DNA of 64,000 nt from Halopseudomonas oceani (GCF_002903165.1 NZ_PPSK01000011.1:1-64000), one strand, 5' to 3'. Counted from the first letter of the stretch, positions 1 through 9,212 are shown. Notes: generated by a model from the letters alone, not told the origin. Numbers and translations are program-made.

Positions 1-260
1 GAAGGCGAAAGGCTGATTTCGCAGCCGCGCGATTCCGGAAACGTTCAACTTCCGTGTGTTCTTCCTGACTGGGGCTCGTCACGCAAACATCAAGCAGTTC
101 CTTTTTAAATTTGCCGCCCAGTGAGATGTCTTCTGACGGTCGAAACAAGGCGTGCTGGCGCGCCGAAATATCGAGAAATCTGTTTGGTGGGAACCAATTT
201 TTGCGCTTTTTATCTTATCCAGTCGATGGGATTATGGCGCCCATCGCAGGTGAGGTGATT
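1..260. other. Left-edge region, no gene assigned
   Basis: A plus-strand frame enters from the left edge and stops at the TAA at 106-108. A second frame runs from after a TGA at 14-16 to a TGA at 122-124 and reads as a Phe-rich peptide. Neither has a start in the window or a recognisable family, so either could be the tail of an upstream gene or chance. The rest should hold the promoter of the cytochrome b561 gene, but I cannot place convincing boxes. Confidence 0.3.
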
Positions 261-836
261 ATGCAGTGGCGTAACAGCAAGGACAGATTCGGTTGGCTGG
301 CAACGAGCCTGCACTGGGTAATGGCGGTGATGGTCGTAGGGCTTGCTGCTGTTGGTCTGTGGATGACCAGCCTTAACTATTACAGCCCCTGGTACACCAG
401 CGCGCCGTTCTGGCACAAGAGCATAGGCCTGGTGTTTGCGGCTCTGTTGCTGGTTCGTCTGCTGTGGCGCTGGTTGTCTCCGGCGCCGGCAGCGTTGCCC
501 ACTCACTCGCGCGTCGAGCGTATGGCAGCAGGCACTGCGCAGTGGCTGATGTACGCCGCTATGCTGATCATTGTGATCAGCGGCTATCTGATCTCGACCG
601 CCAAGGGCAGCGGTGTCAGCCTGTTTGGTTGGTTCGAGGTGCCAGCGCTGATCAGCGGCTTGCCGGAACAGGCTGATCGGGCAGGTGCCGTGCACTATTG
701 GCTCGCGCTTGGACTGCTGGGGCTCGCCGGGCTGCACGCGCTGGGGGCACTTAAGCATCACCTGATCGACAAGGACAATACTCTGCGGCGCATGCTCGGC
801 ATGCGGCTGCGCAACTCGACGGAGAATGGCAAATGA
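261..836 (+). CDS. Cytochrome b561 family protein
   Basis: A 191-residue diheme b-type membrane cytochrome, expected to pass electrons between quinol and periplasmic acceptors. The start at 261 follows GGTGAG at a good distance and begins with the typical [14 protein letters not shown] stretch; the frame is open back to 111, but that extension is not family-like. Four membrane helices are visible, with heme-ligand type histidines in the first (LHW), second (FWHKSIG) and last two helices ([15 protein letters not shown]). The stop overlaps the start of the YceI gene by ATGA, so the two are translationally coupled. A b561 next to YceI is a common pairing. Its physiological electron partner is not known from the sequence. 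A paralogue lies at 58219-58767. Confidence 0.88.
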   Translation: MQWRNSKDRFGWLATSLHWVMAVMVVGLAAVGLWMTSLNYYSPWYTSAPFWHKSIGLVFAALLLVRLLWRWLSPAPAALPTHSRVERMAAGTAQWLMYAAMLIIVISGYLISTAKGSGVSLFGWFEVPALISGLPEQADRAGAVHYWLALGLLGLAGLHALGALKHHLIDKDNTLRRMLGMRLRNSTENGK

Positions 837-1408
837 AGAAACTGATGGTTGCAGCCACCCTTGGTGGTTTGATGATGGCAGGTGGCCTGGCGCAGGCTGC
901 GGACTACCAGATCGACAAGCAGGGGCAGCACGCCTCGGTCAACTTCAAGATCAGCCACCTAGGTTACAGCTGGATCTACGGCCGCTTCAACGACTTCGAC
1001 GGCACCTTCAGCTGGGACGCAGCCAAGCCCGAGGCCAGCAGCGTTAACGTCACGCTGAACACCGCCAGCGTGGACACCAACCACGCCGAGCGTGACAAGC
1101 ACATCCGCAGCGCCGACTTCCTGAACGTTGACGAGCACGGCACTGCCACCTTTGCTTCCACCGGCATCGAGATGACCGGCGATGATACCGCCAAGGTGAC
1201 CGGCAATTTGACCCTCAACGGTGTCACCAAGCCGGTGGTGCTGGATGCGCACTTTATCGGTGAAGGTGATGATCCCTGGGGTGGCTATCGCGCCGGCTTT
1301 GACGCGACCACCACGCTGAAGTTGGCCGATTTCGGTATCACTTACAACCTTGGGCCGGCGTCTGAAACCGTCGATCTGATTATTACTGTCGAAGGCGTTC
1401 GCCAGTAA
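833..1408 (+). CDS. YceI family periplasmic lipocalin-like protein
   Basis: A 191-residue exported protein of the YceI family, beta-barrel proteins that bind isoprenoid or quinone-like lipids in the periplasm. A clear signal peptide ([12 protein letters not shown]..., cleavage after AQA near residue 22) is followed by the family pattern: [18 protein letters not shown], a [18 protein letters not shown] segment, [11 protein letters not shown], and a C-terminal [15 protein letters not shown]. Length is normal. It is the second gene of an operon with cytochrome b561 (ATGA overlap) and is followed by a strong terminator at 1437-1460. A role in quinone handling together with the cytochrome is an inference from the pairing. 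Confidence 0.92.
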   Translation: MKKLMVAATLGGLMMAGGLAQAADYQIDKQGQHASVNFKISHLGYSWIYGRFNDFDGTFSWDAAKPEASSVNVTLNTASVDTNHAERDKHIRSADFLNVDEHGTATFASTGIEMTGDDTAKVTGNLTLNGVTKPVVLDAHFIGEGDDPWGGYRAGFDATTTLKLADFGITYNLGPASETVDLIITVEGVRQ

Positions 1409-1436
1409 TCGAGGTAACTAGTTCATGTGTGCTTCA

Positions 1437-1460
1437 GGGGCCTTCGGGCCCCTTTTTTTT
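1437..1460 (+). terminator. Rho-independent terminator after yceI-like gene
   Basis: Perfect 6-bp stem GGGGCC/GGCCCC (1437-1442 with 1447-1452) closed by a TTCG tetraloop and followed by eight T residues (1453-1460). It ends the b561-YceI operon. The first heptamer repeat element starts on the very next base. Confidence 0.93.
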
Positions 1461-1655
1461 AGCTGCAAGCGGCAAGCTTTAAGCTGCAAGCCAAACCCGC
1501 GCAGAGTTCCATCGCGCGGGTTTCTTAAGGCAGAGGTAGCTGCTCGACGCTACGGAAACTCTCAGGACGCCGCCGCCCATCCGGTTCTGCTTGCAGCTTG
1601 AAGCTTGCCGCTTGCAGCTAATAACTTACATCTTGAGACTTGCAGCTTGATAAGC
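1461..1655. repeat. Heptamer-hairpin element E1
   Basis: Left arm 1461-1490 is made of heptamers AGCNNCA (AGCTGCA, AGCGGCA, AGCTTTA, AGCTGCA). The right arm 1590-1619 is its reverse complement with a single mismatch over 30 bases. The 99-nt core holds a 10-bp terminator-like hairpin (AAACCCGCGC 1493-1502 with GCGCGGGTTT 1514-1523) and then GAGGTAGC at about 1536. The same core pattern recurs in element E5 at 25533-25684. Further degenerate heptamers at 1632-1655 run into the 3' end of gcdR and encode its last residues. Confidence 0.85.
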
Positions 1656-2534
1656 CTGCGCCTGCTGCAGGATCCAGTCGCGAAACGCCAGTAACGCAGC
1701 AGACTCGGCCTTGCGCTCGGGGATGACCAGATAGTAGCCGTTGTCAGTTTCGAAGCTGCGCGGGCACGGGCTGATCAGGCGGCCGTCGGCCAGCTCCTGG
1801 CGGATCAGAAATGGCGGGATCAGCGCGACACCCATGCCGTGCATCGCCGCTTGCGCGAGCATCGAGAACAGCTCTAGCCGGGTGCCGTTAAGGTCGTGCT
1901 CGACGCGCATGTCGGCGGCGGCGAACCACTGGCGCCAGGCGTAGGGCCGGGTGGTCTGCTGCAGCAGTGGCAGTTGTGCGATGTCGTCGGGTGTCAGCTC
2001 TTTGGCGGGTGCGATTAGCATCGGGCTGCAGACGGGGATAGGGGCCTCGGGCATCAGATAGTGCGTCTGGGTACCCGACCAGTCGCCGTCGCCGAAGTAG
2101 ATAGCGGCGTCGAATTCGGTATCGGCAAACAGGAACGGCCGTGTGCGGTTAGTCAGGTTGACGGTAATCTGCGGATGCTGGCGCAGGAAGTGACTGAGCC
2201 GTGGCAGCAGCCACTGGGTGCCGAATGTGGGGACCAGGGCCAACTCCAGCGTGGCGGTGCCCTGGTTGCCCATGACTGACAGGGTGTCGCGCTCGACAGC
2301 ATCCAGCCGGCTGGCGATGCGACGGCTGTAAATCTGTCCGGCGTCTGTCAACTTCACGCCCCGGCGGGTACGGCGAAACAGCTGGATGTCGAGGAAGGCT
2401 TCGAGGTTGGCGATCTGCCGGCACACAGCGCTTTGGGTTAGGGAAAGCTCCTCTGCGGCCTTGGTGAAGCTCTCGTGACGGGCAGAGGACTCAAAGCAGA
2501 CCAGGGCCTGGGTTGGCGGTATTTTGCGACGCAT
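1626..2534 (-). CDS. gcdR: LysR-family regulator of glutarate catabolism (GcdR-like)
   Basis: A 302-residue LysR-type transcriptional regulator. The winged HTH occupies about residues 6-65 (ALVCFESSARHESFTKAAEELSLTQSAVCRQI) and the effector domain about 90-295. It is divergent from gcdH, the arrangement known for GcdR in Pseudomonas, where it activates glutaryl-CoA dehydrogenase in response to a pathway metabolite. The assignment rests mainly on this context, since GcvA-like LysR proteins look alike. The ribosome site AAGGAG (minus strand, 2539-2544) sits inside a small GCTCC/GGAGC hairpin at 2538-2550, so initiation may be weak. The last eight or nine residues (ending AASLKM) are encoded by heptamer-repeat DNA, so the natural C-terminus appears to have been changed by a repeat. 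Confidence 0.82.
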   Translation of the reverse strand: MRRKIPPTQALVCFESSARHESFTKAAEELSLTQSAVCRQIANLEAFLDIQLFRRTRRGVKLTDAGQIYSRRIASRLDAVERDTLSVMGNQGTATLELALVPTFGTQWLLPRLSHFLRQHPQITVNLTNRTRPFLFADTEFDAAIYFGDGDWSGTQTHYLMPEAPIPVCSPMLIAPAKELTPDDIAQLPLLQQTTRPYAWRQWFAAADMRVEHDLNGTRLELFSMLAQAAMHGMGVALIPPFLIRQELADGRLISPCPRSFETDNGYYLVIPERKAESAALLAFRDWILQQAQAYQAASLKM

Positions 2535-2555
2535 GGGGCTCCTTCGGAGCGGCTA

Positions 2556-2630
2556 TAAGCTATAAGTATCAAGCGGCAAGCTGTCCGTGCGCGGAGCTGG
2601 GGTGGCTTGCAGCTTGAAGCTTGCGGCTTA
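2556..2630. repeat. Heptamer-hairpin element E2
   Basis: Left arm 2556-2582 (degenerate AAGCTAT, AAGTATC, AAGCGGC units), short core of about 22 nt, right arm 2605-2630 (GCTTGCA, GCTTGAA, GCTTGCG). It lies in the gcdR/gcdH divergent region on the gcdR side, so it forms part of the gcdR leader or upstream DNA. Confidence 0.75.
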
Positions 2631-2687
2631 TCGCTATGTTTTTCTGTCGGAGTTCCAATTTAGCACAGGTTACTGCATAAAAGGCGC

Positions 2688-2747
2688 TTGTTTGTGGTGT
2701 TCTCTGTGCGTAGAGTCGCTGACATCTTACGGTTCCCCCGTGGAACC
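2688..2747 (+). promoter_or_regulatory. Candidate gcdH promoter and dyad
   Basis: TTGTTT (2688-2693), 17-nt spacer, TAGAGT (2711-2716) gives a plausible sigma-70 promoter for gcdH. Just downstream, GGTTCC (2731-2736) and GGAACC (2742-2747) form a dyad with 5-nt spacing that also fits the T-N11-A shape of LysR-type sites. It could be a GcdR site or a leader hairpin; both box scores are moderate. Confidence 0.4.
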
Positions 2748-2779
2748 CGATCACCAATAAAACGAATATCGGAGAGCTC

Positions 2780-3964
2780 ATGGCCGCATCCAAGGCAAGT
2801 TTCAACTGGGAAGATCCGCTGCTGCTGGATCAGCAACTGACTGAAGAAGAGCGCATGGTGCGTGACAGTGCACGCCAGTACTGCCAGGACAAGCTTATGC
2901 CGCGGGTGCTGAACTCGTTCCGCAACGAGCAGACCGACGTGGAAATCTTCCGTGAAATGGGCGAGCTGGGCCTGCTGGGTGCAACCATTCCGACGGAGTA
3001 CGGCGGAAGCGGGCTGAACTATGTCTGCTACGGCCTGATCGCGCGTGAAGTTGAGCGCGTTGACTCCGGCTACCGCTCGATGATGAGCGTGCAGTCGTCG
3101 CTGGTGATGGTGCCGATCAACGAATTTGGCAGTGAAGAGCAGAAGCAGAAGTATCTGCCGAAGCTGGCCAGCGGTGAGTTTATCGGCTGCTTCGGTCTGA
3201 CCGAGCCGAACCACGGCTCCGACCCGGGCTCCATGGTTACCCGCGCGCGTAGCACCGAAGGTGGCTACCTGCTCAAGGGCGCCAAGATGTGGATCACCAA
3301 CAGCCCCATTGCTGACGTGTTCGTGGTCTGGGCAAAAACCGACGACGACGTCATCCGTGGCTTCATTCTGGAGAAAGGCTGGAAAGGGCTGAGCGCGCCG
3401 GCGATCAAGGGCAAGGTTGGCCTGCGTACCTCCATCACTGGCGAAATCGTGATGGACGATGTGTTCGTGCCGGAAGAGAACATGCTGCCGCACGTGACCG
3501 GTCTGAAAGGTCCGTTCACCTGTCTGAACTCTGCCCGTTACGGTATCTCCTGGGGCGCGCTGGGGGCGGCCGAGTTCTGCTGGCACACCGCCCGTCAGTA
3601 CACTCTGGATCGTCTGCAGTTTGGTCGTCCGCTGGCGCAGACTCAGCTGGTACAGAAGAAGCTGGCTGACATGCAGACCGAAATCACTCTGGCGCTGCAA
3701 GGCTGCCTGCGCCTGGGCCGCATGAAGGATGAGGGCACTGCTGCGGTCGAAATCACCTCGATCATGAAGCGCAACTCCTGCGGCAAGTCGCTGGACATCG
3801 CCCGCGTTGCTCGTGACATGCTGGGTGGTAACGGTATCTCCGACGAGTACGGTGTTATCCGTCACGTGGTCAACCTGGAAGTGGTTAACACCTATGAAGG
3901 TACCCACGACGTTCACGCGTTGATCCTCGGCCGTGCGCAGACCGGCCTTCAGGCGTTTTTCTAA
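2780..3964 (+). CDS. gcdH: Glutaryl-CoA dehydrogenase
   Basis: A 394-residue FAD acyl-CoA dehydrogenase that oxidises and decarboxylates glutaryl-CoA to crotonyl-CoA in lysine, 5-aminovalerate and glutarate breakdown. It keeps the GCDH hallmarks: [15 protein letters not shown] for FAD and substrate binding, an Arg in [11 protein letters not shown] that usually holds the glutaryl carboxylate, and the catalytic Glu at about residue 373 in [16 protein letters not shown]. Length is normal for the family. The start has GGAGAG just upstream. gcdR is divergent; gcdG follows after a terminator-like repeat element, so gcdG may be transcribed by read-through or from its own promoter. Confidence 0.96.
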   Translation: MAASKASFNWEDPLLLDQQLTEEERMVRDSARQYCQDKLMPRVLNSFRNEQTDVEIFREMGELGLLGATIPTEYGGSGLNYVCYGLIAREVERVDSGYRSMMSVQSSLVMVPINEFGSEEQKQKYLPKLASGEFIGCFGLTEPNHGSDPGSMVTRARSTEGGYLLKGAKMWITNSPIADVFVVWAKTDDDVIRGFILEKGWKGLSAPAIKGKVGLRTSITGEIVMDDVFVPEENMLPHVTGLKGPFTCLNSARYGISWGALGAAEFCWHTARQYTLDRLQFGRPLAQTQLVQKKLADMQTEITLALQGCLRLGRMKDEGTAAVEITSIMKRNSCGKSLDIARVARDMLGGNGISDEYGVIRHVVNLEVVNTYEGTHDVHALILGRAQTGLQAFF

Positions 3965-3975
3965 CGCCTTAAGGC

Positions 3976-4122
3976 AGCTGCAAGCGACAAGCCGTTCCGA
4001 GTTGGGTCGGCTTGTCGCGTTTTCCTCACGCTGCATTGGCGTACCGCTAGTCCCCTTATTTTCGTATTCCGCACGGCCAGCTTGTGGCTTGTAGCTTGCC
4101 GCTTGAAGCTTGGAGCTTGGAG
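3976..4122. repeat. Heptamer-hairpin element E3 (gcdH-gcdG spacer)
   Basis: Left units at 3976-3993 (CAGCTGC, AAGCGAC, AAGCC) and right units at 4080-4122 (GCTTGTG, GCTTGTA, GCTTGCC, GCTTGAA, GCTTGGA, GCTTGGA). It fills most of the gcdH-gcdG gap. The last unit supplies GGAG at 4119-4122, eight bases before the gcdG ATG, so repeat DNA acts as its ribosome binding site. Confidence 0.78.
3984..4023 (+). terminator. Terminator-like hairpin after gcdH
   Basis: Perfect 11-bp stem GCGACAAGCCG (3984-3994) with CGGCTTGTCGC (4008-4018), 13-nt loop, followed by G and TTTT (4020-4023). The stem is formed by the left heptamers of element E3. It probably lowers read-through into gcdG. Confidence 0.65.
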
Positions 4123-4130
4123 CTCACGAC

Positions 4131-5309
4131 ATGAGTGCATTATCCGGTTTGCGCGTCCTCGATCTGTCCCGTGTGCTGGCTGGCCCATGGGCCGGGCAGA
4201 TGCTGGCGGATCTGGGGGCGGATGTGGTCAAGGTCGAACGGCCGGGGGCGGGTGACGACACCCGTGCCTGGGGGCCGCCGTATCTGCGCGACGCGGATGG
4301 GCGTGACACCTCCGAGGCTGCGTACTTTCTGTCGGCCAACCGCAACAAGCGCTCGATTACCATCGACTTCACCCAGGCTGAAGGTCAGCAGCGGGTGCGT
4401 GAGCTGGTGCAGCGCGCAGATGTGCTGATCGAGAACTTCAAGGTTGGCGGGCTGGCGGCCTATGGGCTGGATTACCAGAGCCTGCAGGCGCTCAATCCGC
4501 GTTTGATCTACTGCTCGGTGACCGGTTTCGGTCAGCAGGGGCCGTATGCCAAACGCGCAGGCTATGACTTCATGATTCAGGCCATGGGTGGCCTGATGAG
4601 CATCACCGGCAAGGCCGATGAGGAAGAGGGCGCAGGGCCGGTCAAGGTCGGCGTAGCGCTGACCGATATCCTCACCGGGCTGTACGCCAGCAATGCCATT
4701 CTCGCCGCATTGGCTGAGCGCGAGCGCAGCGGCCAGGGCCAGTACATCGATCTGGCGCTGCTGGATGTGCAGATCGCCTGCCTCGGTAACCAGGCGCTGA
4801 ACTATCTCACCACTGGCGTGCCGCCCAGGCGGCTGGGCAACGCTCATCCGAACATCGTCCCGTATCAGGATTTCCCGACCGCCGATGGCGACTTCATCCT
4901 GACGGTGGGTAACGACGGCCAGTTCCGCAAGTTCTGCGAAGTGGCGGGGCACCCGGAGTGGGCGACTGATCCGCGCTTTGTCAGCAACGCTGCTCGGGTT
5001 GCCAACCGCGCCGAGCTGATTCCGCTGATTCGCCAGGTGACGGTATTTCGCACGACTGCTGAGTGGATTGCGGCGCTGGAGCAGGCGGGCGTACCCTGCG
5101 GGCCGATCAATGATCTGGCGCAGGTGTTTGCCGATCCGCAGGTGCAGGCGCGGGGTACGCGTATCCGCATGGCCCATCCGCTGGCCGGTGAGGTGGATCT
5201 GGTCGCCAACCCGATCAGACTGTCGCGCACACCGGTTGACTACCGGCGCCCCCCGCCGCTGCTGGGCGAGCACAACAGCGAGGTGTTCGCTGACTGGCTC
5301 AGCGACTGA
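4131..5309 (+). CDS. gcdG: Glutarate CoA-transferase (CaiB/BaiF family III)
   Basis: A 392-residue class III CoA-transferase. In this context it should activate glutarate with a CoA donor such as succinyl-CoA, feeding glutaryl-CoA to GcdH. Family features are GLRVLDLSRVLAGPWAGQ at the N-terminus, the DVVKVE strand, an NRNKRSI segment, the catalytic Asp expected in LALLDVQ near residue 210, and the C-terminal LGEHNSEV motif. The start at 4131 is chosen over an in-frame upstream codon at 4110 because the earlier residues are translated repeat DNA. The 3' end overlaps that of lldR by 11 bp, tail to tail, with no terminator between them. Confidence 0.9.
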   Translation: MSALSGLRVLDLSRVLAGPWAGQMLADLGADVVKVERPGAGDDTRAWGPPYLRDADGRDTSEAAYFLSANRNKRSITIDFTQAEGQQRVRELVQRADVLIENFKVGGLAAYGLDYQSLQALNPRLIYCSVTGFGQQGPYAKRAGYDFMIQAMGGLMSITGKADEEEGAGPVKVGVALTDILTGLYASNAILAALAERERSGQGQYIDLALLDVQIACLGNQALNYLTTGVPPRRLGNAHPNIVPYQDFPTADGDFILTVGNDGQFRKFCEVAGHPEWATDPRFVSNAARVANRAELIPLIRQVTVFRTTAEWIAALEQAGVPCGPINDLAQVFADPQVQARGTRIRMAHPLAGEVDLVANPIRLSRTPVDYRRPPPLLGEHNSEVFADWLSD

Positions 5310-6075
5310 TCGGCCGCTCGCGTCTTTGCGCGCGGGCCAGTCGTCTGCTTTCCTCTTCCCGCTCTTCTAGCACGTCCTGCACGTAGCTGATGTGCTCGCT
5401 GGCGATGCGTCTGGCATCGTCGGCGCGGCCCTGCATGATGGCGTCGAACAGCGCCTGATGCTGCGCTACCAGCATCCGCCGGGTTTCGCTGCGTAGCGCA
5501 TACATGCCGCCGATATTGGTTACCACATTGCGTTTGAGCAGGTCGAACAGGCCGCGAATGGTGTGCAGCAGCACCAGGTTGTGGCTGGCTTCGGCAATGG
5601 CCAGGTGAAAGCGCGCGTCGGCGGCGCCTTCCTCGGCGCGTGACGCCTTGCCCTCGCGGGCGTAGCAGGCCTGCAGGGCGTCAAAGGCGCTCTGCAGGTG
5701 CTGGCGGTCCAGGTCGGTAGCGCGCAGCGCGGCGTAATAGGCGCAGTCGGCTTCCAGCGTGTGGCGGAACTCCAGCAGGTCTCTGTGCGCTTCCGGATGA
5801 CCTTCGAGCAGGCTGAGCAGTGGATCGCTGAAGCTTGAACCGAGTGAATCGCTGACATAGTTGCCGCCGCCCTGGCGGCTGATCAGCAAGCCCTTGGCGA
5901 CCAGTTTCTGTACTGCCTCGCGCAGCGACGGGCGGGATACGCCGAACTGTTCGGCCAGCGCGCGCTCAGCCGGCAGGCGCTGCCCTGGCTGCAGTGTGCC
6001 CTCAAGAATCATGGTTTCCAGTTGCTCAACGATATTGTCGGACAGTCTGCGCTGCCGAATCTGACCTACTTCCAT
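5299..6075 (-). CDS. lldR: L-lactate utilisation repressor LldR (GntR/FadR type)
   Basis: A 258-residue GntR-family regulator with an N-terminal winged helix (about residues 8-75: IVEQLETMILEGTLQPGQRLPAER, then LAEQFGVSRPSLREAVQ) and a C-terminal all-helical FadR-type ligand domain. It is divergent from lldP-lldD-dld, the known layout in Pseudomonas, where LldR represses the lactate operon and is released by lactate. The start at 6075 follows AAGGAA; the open frame reaches 6213, but that DNA holds operator sequence. A perfect TTGGTNNNACCAA operator lies only 11 nt upstream of the start, so autoregulation is very likely. Confidence 0.93.
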   Translation of the reverse strand: MEVGQIRQRRLSDNIVEQLETMILEGTLQPGQRLPAERALAEQFGVSRPSLREAVQKLVAKGLLISRQGGGNYVSDSLGSSFSDPLLSLLEGHPEAHRDLLEFRHTLEADCAYYAALRATDLDRQHLQSAFDALQACYAREGKASRAEEGAADARFHLAIAEASHNLVLLHTIRGLFDLLKRNVVTNIGGMYALRSETRRMLVAQHQALFDAIMQGRADDARRIASEHISYVQDVLEEREEESRRLARAQRRERPISR

Positions 6076-6085
6076 TGTTGTTCCT

Positions 6086-6098
6086 TTGGTCTGACCAA
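6086..6098. promoter_or_regulatory. LldR operator O1
   Basis: Perfect palindrome TTGGTC-T-GACCAA fitting TTGGTNNNACCAA, the FadR-subfamily pattern. It sits 11 nt upstream of the lldR ATG, overlapping its leader, and suggests autorepression. Confidence 0.8.
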
Positions 6099-6178
6099 TC
6101 GCCTGAAGAGGGTAACCAGCATGACCTTTACAGGCAACCCGTAAGGACTGATCTATACCAAAGTATAGCGCTGCGGGT

Positions 6179-6207
6179 TTGACATGCCTCTGGTGCTTTT
6201 TTAATCT
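6179..6207 (+). promoter_or_regulatory. lldP promoter (sigma-70)
   Basis: TTGACA (6179-6184), 17-nt spacer, TAATCT (6202-6207). The start of transcription is expected near 6214, so operator O2 lies at about +11 to +28, where a bound repressor blocks transcription. Confidence 0.8.
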
Positions 6208-6224
6208 GGTCATTCATTTTTGTA

Positions 6225-6241
6225 AATTGGTATTACCAATT
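6225..6241. promoter_or_regulatory. LldR operator O2
   Basis: Dyad AATTGGTA-T-TACCAATT, perfect 8-bp arms, containing the same TTGGTNNNACCAA core as O1. It lies just downstream of the lldP promoter. The centres of O1 and O2 are 141 bp apart, compatible with looping by a dimeric repressor. Confidence 0.85.
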
Positions 6242-6278
6242 GGTGCTCGACCGCCAATAACAAGTACAGGAGCGCTCC

Positions 6279-7973
6279 ATGTCTTCCGGTTTTCTTGCCT
6301 TCATGGCCTTTGCCCCGATCCTGCTAGCAGGCGTGCTGCTGATCGGTCTACGTTGGCCGGCGCGTCGCGCCATGCCGCTGGTGTATCTGCTCAGCGCCGG
6401 GATTGCGCTGTTTGTCTGGGATATGAGTTTTAACCGGGTGCTGGCGTCGACCCTGCAGGGTCTGGTTGTCACCGTGGGGGTGCTGTGGATCATTTTTGGC
6501 GCGATTCTGCTGCTGAACACCCTCAAGCATTCTGGTGGCATTACCGCGATTCGTGCCGGCTTTACCACCATCAGCCCTGACCGCCGCATTCAGGCAATCA
6601 TCATCGCCTGGTTGTTTGGCTGCTTTATCGAAGGCGCCTCCGGCTTCGGTACGCCGGCAGCGATTGCCGCACCATTGCTGGTGGCGATCGGCTTCCCGGC
6701 GATGGCTGCGGTGCTGATGGGCATGCTGGTACAGAGCACGCCGGTGTCCTTTGGTGCGGTCGGTACGCCGATCATTGTCGGTGTGAACACCGGCCTGGAT
6801 CACGCCGTGATTGGCGAGCAGTTGGCGGCCAGCGGCTCTAGCTGGGACGCCTACCTGCAGCTGATCACCAGCCAGGTAGCCATCGTGCATGCGCTGGTCG
6901 GTACGGTCATGCCGCTGGTTATGGTCATCATGCTGGTGCGCTTCTTCGGCAAGGACAAGAGCTGGCGCGCGGTATTCGAGGTGCTGCCGTTTGCCCTGTT
7001 TGCCGGGCTGTCGATGACTATCCCCTATCTCATCAGCGGTGTGCTGCTCGGCCCCGAGTTTCCGTCTTTGATCGGTGGTCTGGTCGGTCTGGCAGTGGTG
7101 ACCACCGCCGCCCGTCTCGGTTTTCTGGTACCCAAGCGTCACTGGGACTTTGCGCCCCGCGACAGCTGGCCGGAGGCCTGGATGGGCACGGTCGAGATGA
7201 AGCTGGAAGAGTTGACTGCGCGCCCGATGAGCAGCTTCCGCGCCTGGCTGCCCTACCTGCTGGTCGGTGTGCTGCTGGTGATCAGTCGGGTGTTCCCTGA
7301 GGTCAGCGCCGCGTTCAAGTCGGTGGCGATCAACTTTACCGACATCCTGGGTGAGCCGGGCGTGAGTGGGGGTGTGCAGCCACTGTATCTGCCGGGCGGC
7401 ATTCTGGTCATGGTGGTGATCGCGACCTTCTTCCTGCATCGCATGAAAGTGCGTGAGCTGGGCAAGGCGCTTGGCGAGTCCGGTGGCGTGCTGCTGAGTG
7501 CCGGCTTCGTCCTGCTGTTTACCGTGCCTATGGTGCGCATCCTGATCAACTCCGGAGTGAACGCGGCAGATCTGCCAAGCATGCCGATTCTGATGGCCCG
7601 TTACGTGGCCGACAGCGTCGGTGGCATCTACCCGCTGCTGGCGCCGACCATCGGTGCATTGGGCGCATTCCTCGCTGGCTCCAATACCGTCTCGAACATG
7701 ATGTTCAGCCAGTTCCAGTTCGGCGTGGCCAGCAACCTTGGCCTGTCGACCGCGTTGATCGTGGCGGTGCAGGCCGTGGGTGCGGCTGCCGGCAACATGG
7801 TGGCGATCCACAACGTGGTTGCCGCCTCGGCGACTGTGGGCCTGCTCGGTCGTGAGGGGACTACCCTGCGCCGGACTGTCTGGCCGACGCTGTACTATGT
7901 GCTGATGACTGGCCTGATTGCACTGTTTGCTGCCTATGTGCTGGGTGTCAGCGATCCGCTGATGGCTGGCTGA
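6279..7973 (+). CDS. lldP: L-lactate permease
   Basis: A 564-residue inner-membrane lactate:proton symporter of the LctP family, with about 13 hydrophobic helices. Conserved patches include [19 protein letters not shown] near residues 112-130, [14 protein letters not shown] near 150, and [17 protein letters not shown] near 465-480. AGGAG at 6268-6272 sets the start. It is the first gene of the lactate operon, with lldD 72 nt downstream. It can be expected to carry both L- and D-lactate, and perhaps glycolate as known for the E. coli relative. Confidence 0.96.
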   Translation: MSSGFLAFMAFAPILLAGVLLIGLRWPARRAMPLVYLLSAGIALFVWDMSFNRVLASTLQGLVVTVGVLWIIFGAILLLNTLKHSGGITAIRAGFTTISPDRRIQAIIIAWLFGCFIEGASGFGTPAAIAAPLLVAIGFPAMAAVLMGMLVQSTPVSFGAVGTPIIVGVNTGLDHAVIGEQLAASGSSWDAYLQLITSQVAIVHALVGTVMPLVMVIMLVRFFGKDKSWRAVFEVLPFALFAGLSMTIPYLISGVLLGPEFPSLIGGLVGLAVVTTAARLGFLVPKRHWDFAPRDSWPEAWMGTVEMKLEELTARPMSSFRAWLPYLLVGVLLVISRVFPEVSAAFKSVAINFTDILGEPGVSGGVQPLYLPGGILVMVVIATFFLHRMKVRELGKALGESGGVLLSAGFVLLFTVPMVRILINSGVNAADLPSMPILMARYVADSVGGIYPLLAPTIGALGAFLAGSNTVSNMMFSQFQFGVASNLGLSTALIVAVQAVGAAAGNMVAIHNVVAASATVGLLGREGTTLRRTVWPTLYYVLMTGLIALFAAYVLGVSDPLMAG

Positions 7974-7988
7974 TGTGTTGACTGCTCG

Positions 7989-8013
7989 CGCCCCGGCCTT
8001 GGCTGCCGGGGCG
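7989..8013 (+). other. Intercistronic hairpin lldP-lldD
   Basis: 9-bp stem CGCCCCGGC (7989-7997) with GCCGGGGCG (8005-8013), 7-nt loop, no T tract. It may stabilise or process the polycistronic mRNA rather than terminate it. Confidence 0.5.
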
Positions 8014-8045
8014 TTGCCCGTTGAAGAACCGATGAGAATTTGCTG

Positions 8046-9200
8046 ATGATCATTTCTGCCTCGACCGATTACCGCGCCGCCGCCCAGCGCCGACTGCCTC
8101 CGTTCCTATTTCACTATATCGACGGTGGGGCCTACGCCGAGCACACGTTGAAGAAGAACGTCGAGGATCTGGCCGGTATTGCCCTGCGGCAGCGGGTGCT
8201 GAAGAACATGTCGGAGCTGAGCCTGGAAACCCGTCTGTTCGATGAAACCCTGAGCATGCCGGTAGCGCTGTCACCGGTCGGCCTGACCGGCATGTACGCC
8301 CGTCGTGGTGAAGTGCAGGCGGCGTGCGCAGCGGCTGACAAGGGTATTCCCTTCACCCTGTCGACCGTCTCGGTCTGCCCGATTGAAGAAGTCGCACCGG
8401 CGATCAGCCGTCCCATGTGGTTCCAGCTCTACGTGTTGAAGGATCGCGGATTCATGAAGAATGCGCTGGAGCGCGCCAAGGCAGCGGGCGTCACCACTCT
8501 GGTGTTCACCGTCGACATGCCGGTGCCCGGTGCGCGCTATCGTGACGCGCACTCGGGTATGAGCGGTCCGAATGCGGCGATGCGTCGTTACCTGCAGGCG
8601 GTGATGCACCCGCGCTGGGCCTTTGATGTAGGCTTGCTCGGCAAGCCCCACGACCTGGGCAATATCTCCGCCTACCGCGGCAACCCAACCGGTCTGGAAG
8701 ACTACATGGGCTGGCTGGGTGCCAACTTCGACGCCTCCATTTCCTGGAAGGACCTGCAGTGGATTCGTGATTTCTGGGACGGCCCGATGGTGATCAAGGG
8801 GATCCTCGACCCGGAAGACGCCCGCGATGCGGTCCGCTTCGGTGCTGACGGCATTATCGTCTCCAACCACGGCGGTCGCCAGCTGGACGGTGTGCTGTCC
8901 AGTGCCCGCGCGTTGCCGCCGATTGCCGATGCGGTGAAGGGCGATCTGAAGATTCTGGTCGACTCCGGCATCCGTACCGGTTTGGACGTGGTGCGCATGC
9001 TGGCGCTGGGCGCCGACTGCACCATGCTCGGCCGCGCCTTTATTTACGCGCTGGCGGCTGATGGGCAGGCTGGCGTGACCAACCTGCTGGAGCTGATTGA
9101 AAAAGAGATGCGGGTGGCAATGGTGCTGACTGGCGCCAAATCCATCAGCGAGATCAACGCCGATCTGCTGGTGCGTGAACTGCAGCATTTGAGCCAATAA
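8046..9200 (+). CDS. lldD: L-lactate dehydrogenase (FMN, quinone-linked)
   Basis: A 384-residue FMN-dependent alpha-hydroxyacid dehydrogenase that oxidises L-lactate to pyruvate and reduces the respiratory quinone pool at the inner membrane. The N-terminus [16 protein letters not shown] matches the E. coli protein, so the ATG at 8046 is chosen over a TTG at 8040. The active-site His lies in [10 protein letters not shown] near residue 275; [19 protein letters not shown] and [16 protein letters not shown] are further family signatures. It is the second gene of the lld operon. Confidence 0.96.
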   Translation: MIISASTDYRAAAQRRLPPFLFHYIDGGAYAEHTLKKNVEDLAGIALRQRVLKNMSELSLETRLFDETLSMPVALSPVGLTGMYARRGEVQAACAAADKGIPFTLSTVSVCPIEEVAPAISRPMWFQLYVLKDRGFMKNALERAKAAGVTTLVFTVDMPVPGARYRDAHSGMSGPNAAMRRYLQAVMHPRWAFDVGLLGKPHDLGNISAYRGNPTGLEDYMGWLGANFDASISWKDLQWIRDFWDGPMVIKGILDPEDARDAVRFGADGIIVSNHGGRQLDGVLSSARALPPIADAVKGDLKILVDSGIRTGLDVVRMLALGADCTMLGRAFIYALAADGQAGVTNLLELIEKEMRVAMVLTGAKSISEINADLLVRELQHLSQ

Positions 9201-9212
9201 TACGGAGATAGC

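Noticed and set aside
14..124. Partial gene at the left edge
   Set aside because: The Phe-rich frame has an in-frame TGA at 14-16 and no start codon after it; no family could be recognised.
8040..8045. TTG start for lldD
   Set aside because: The LldD family starts with MIIS, which places the start at the ATG at 8046.
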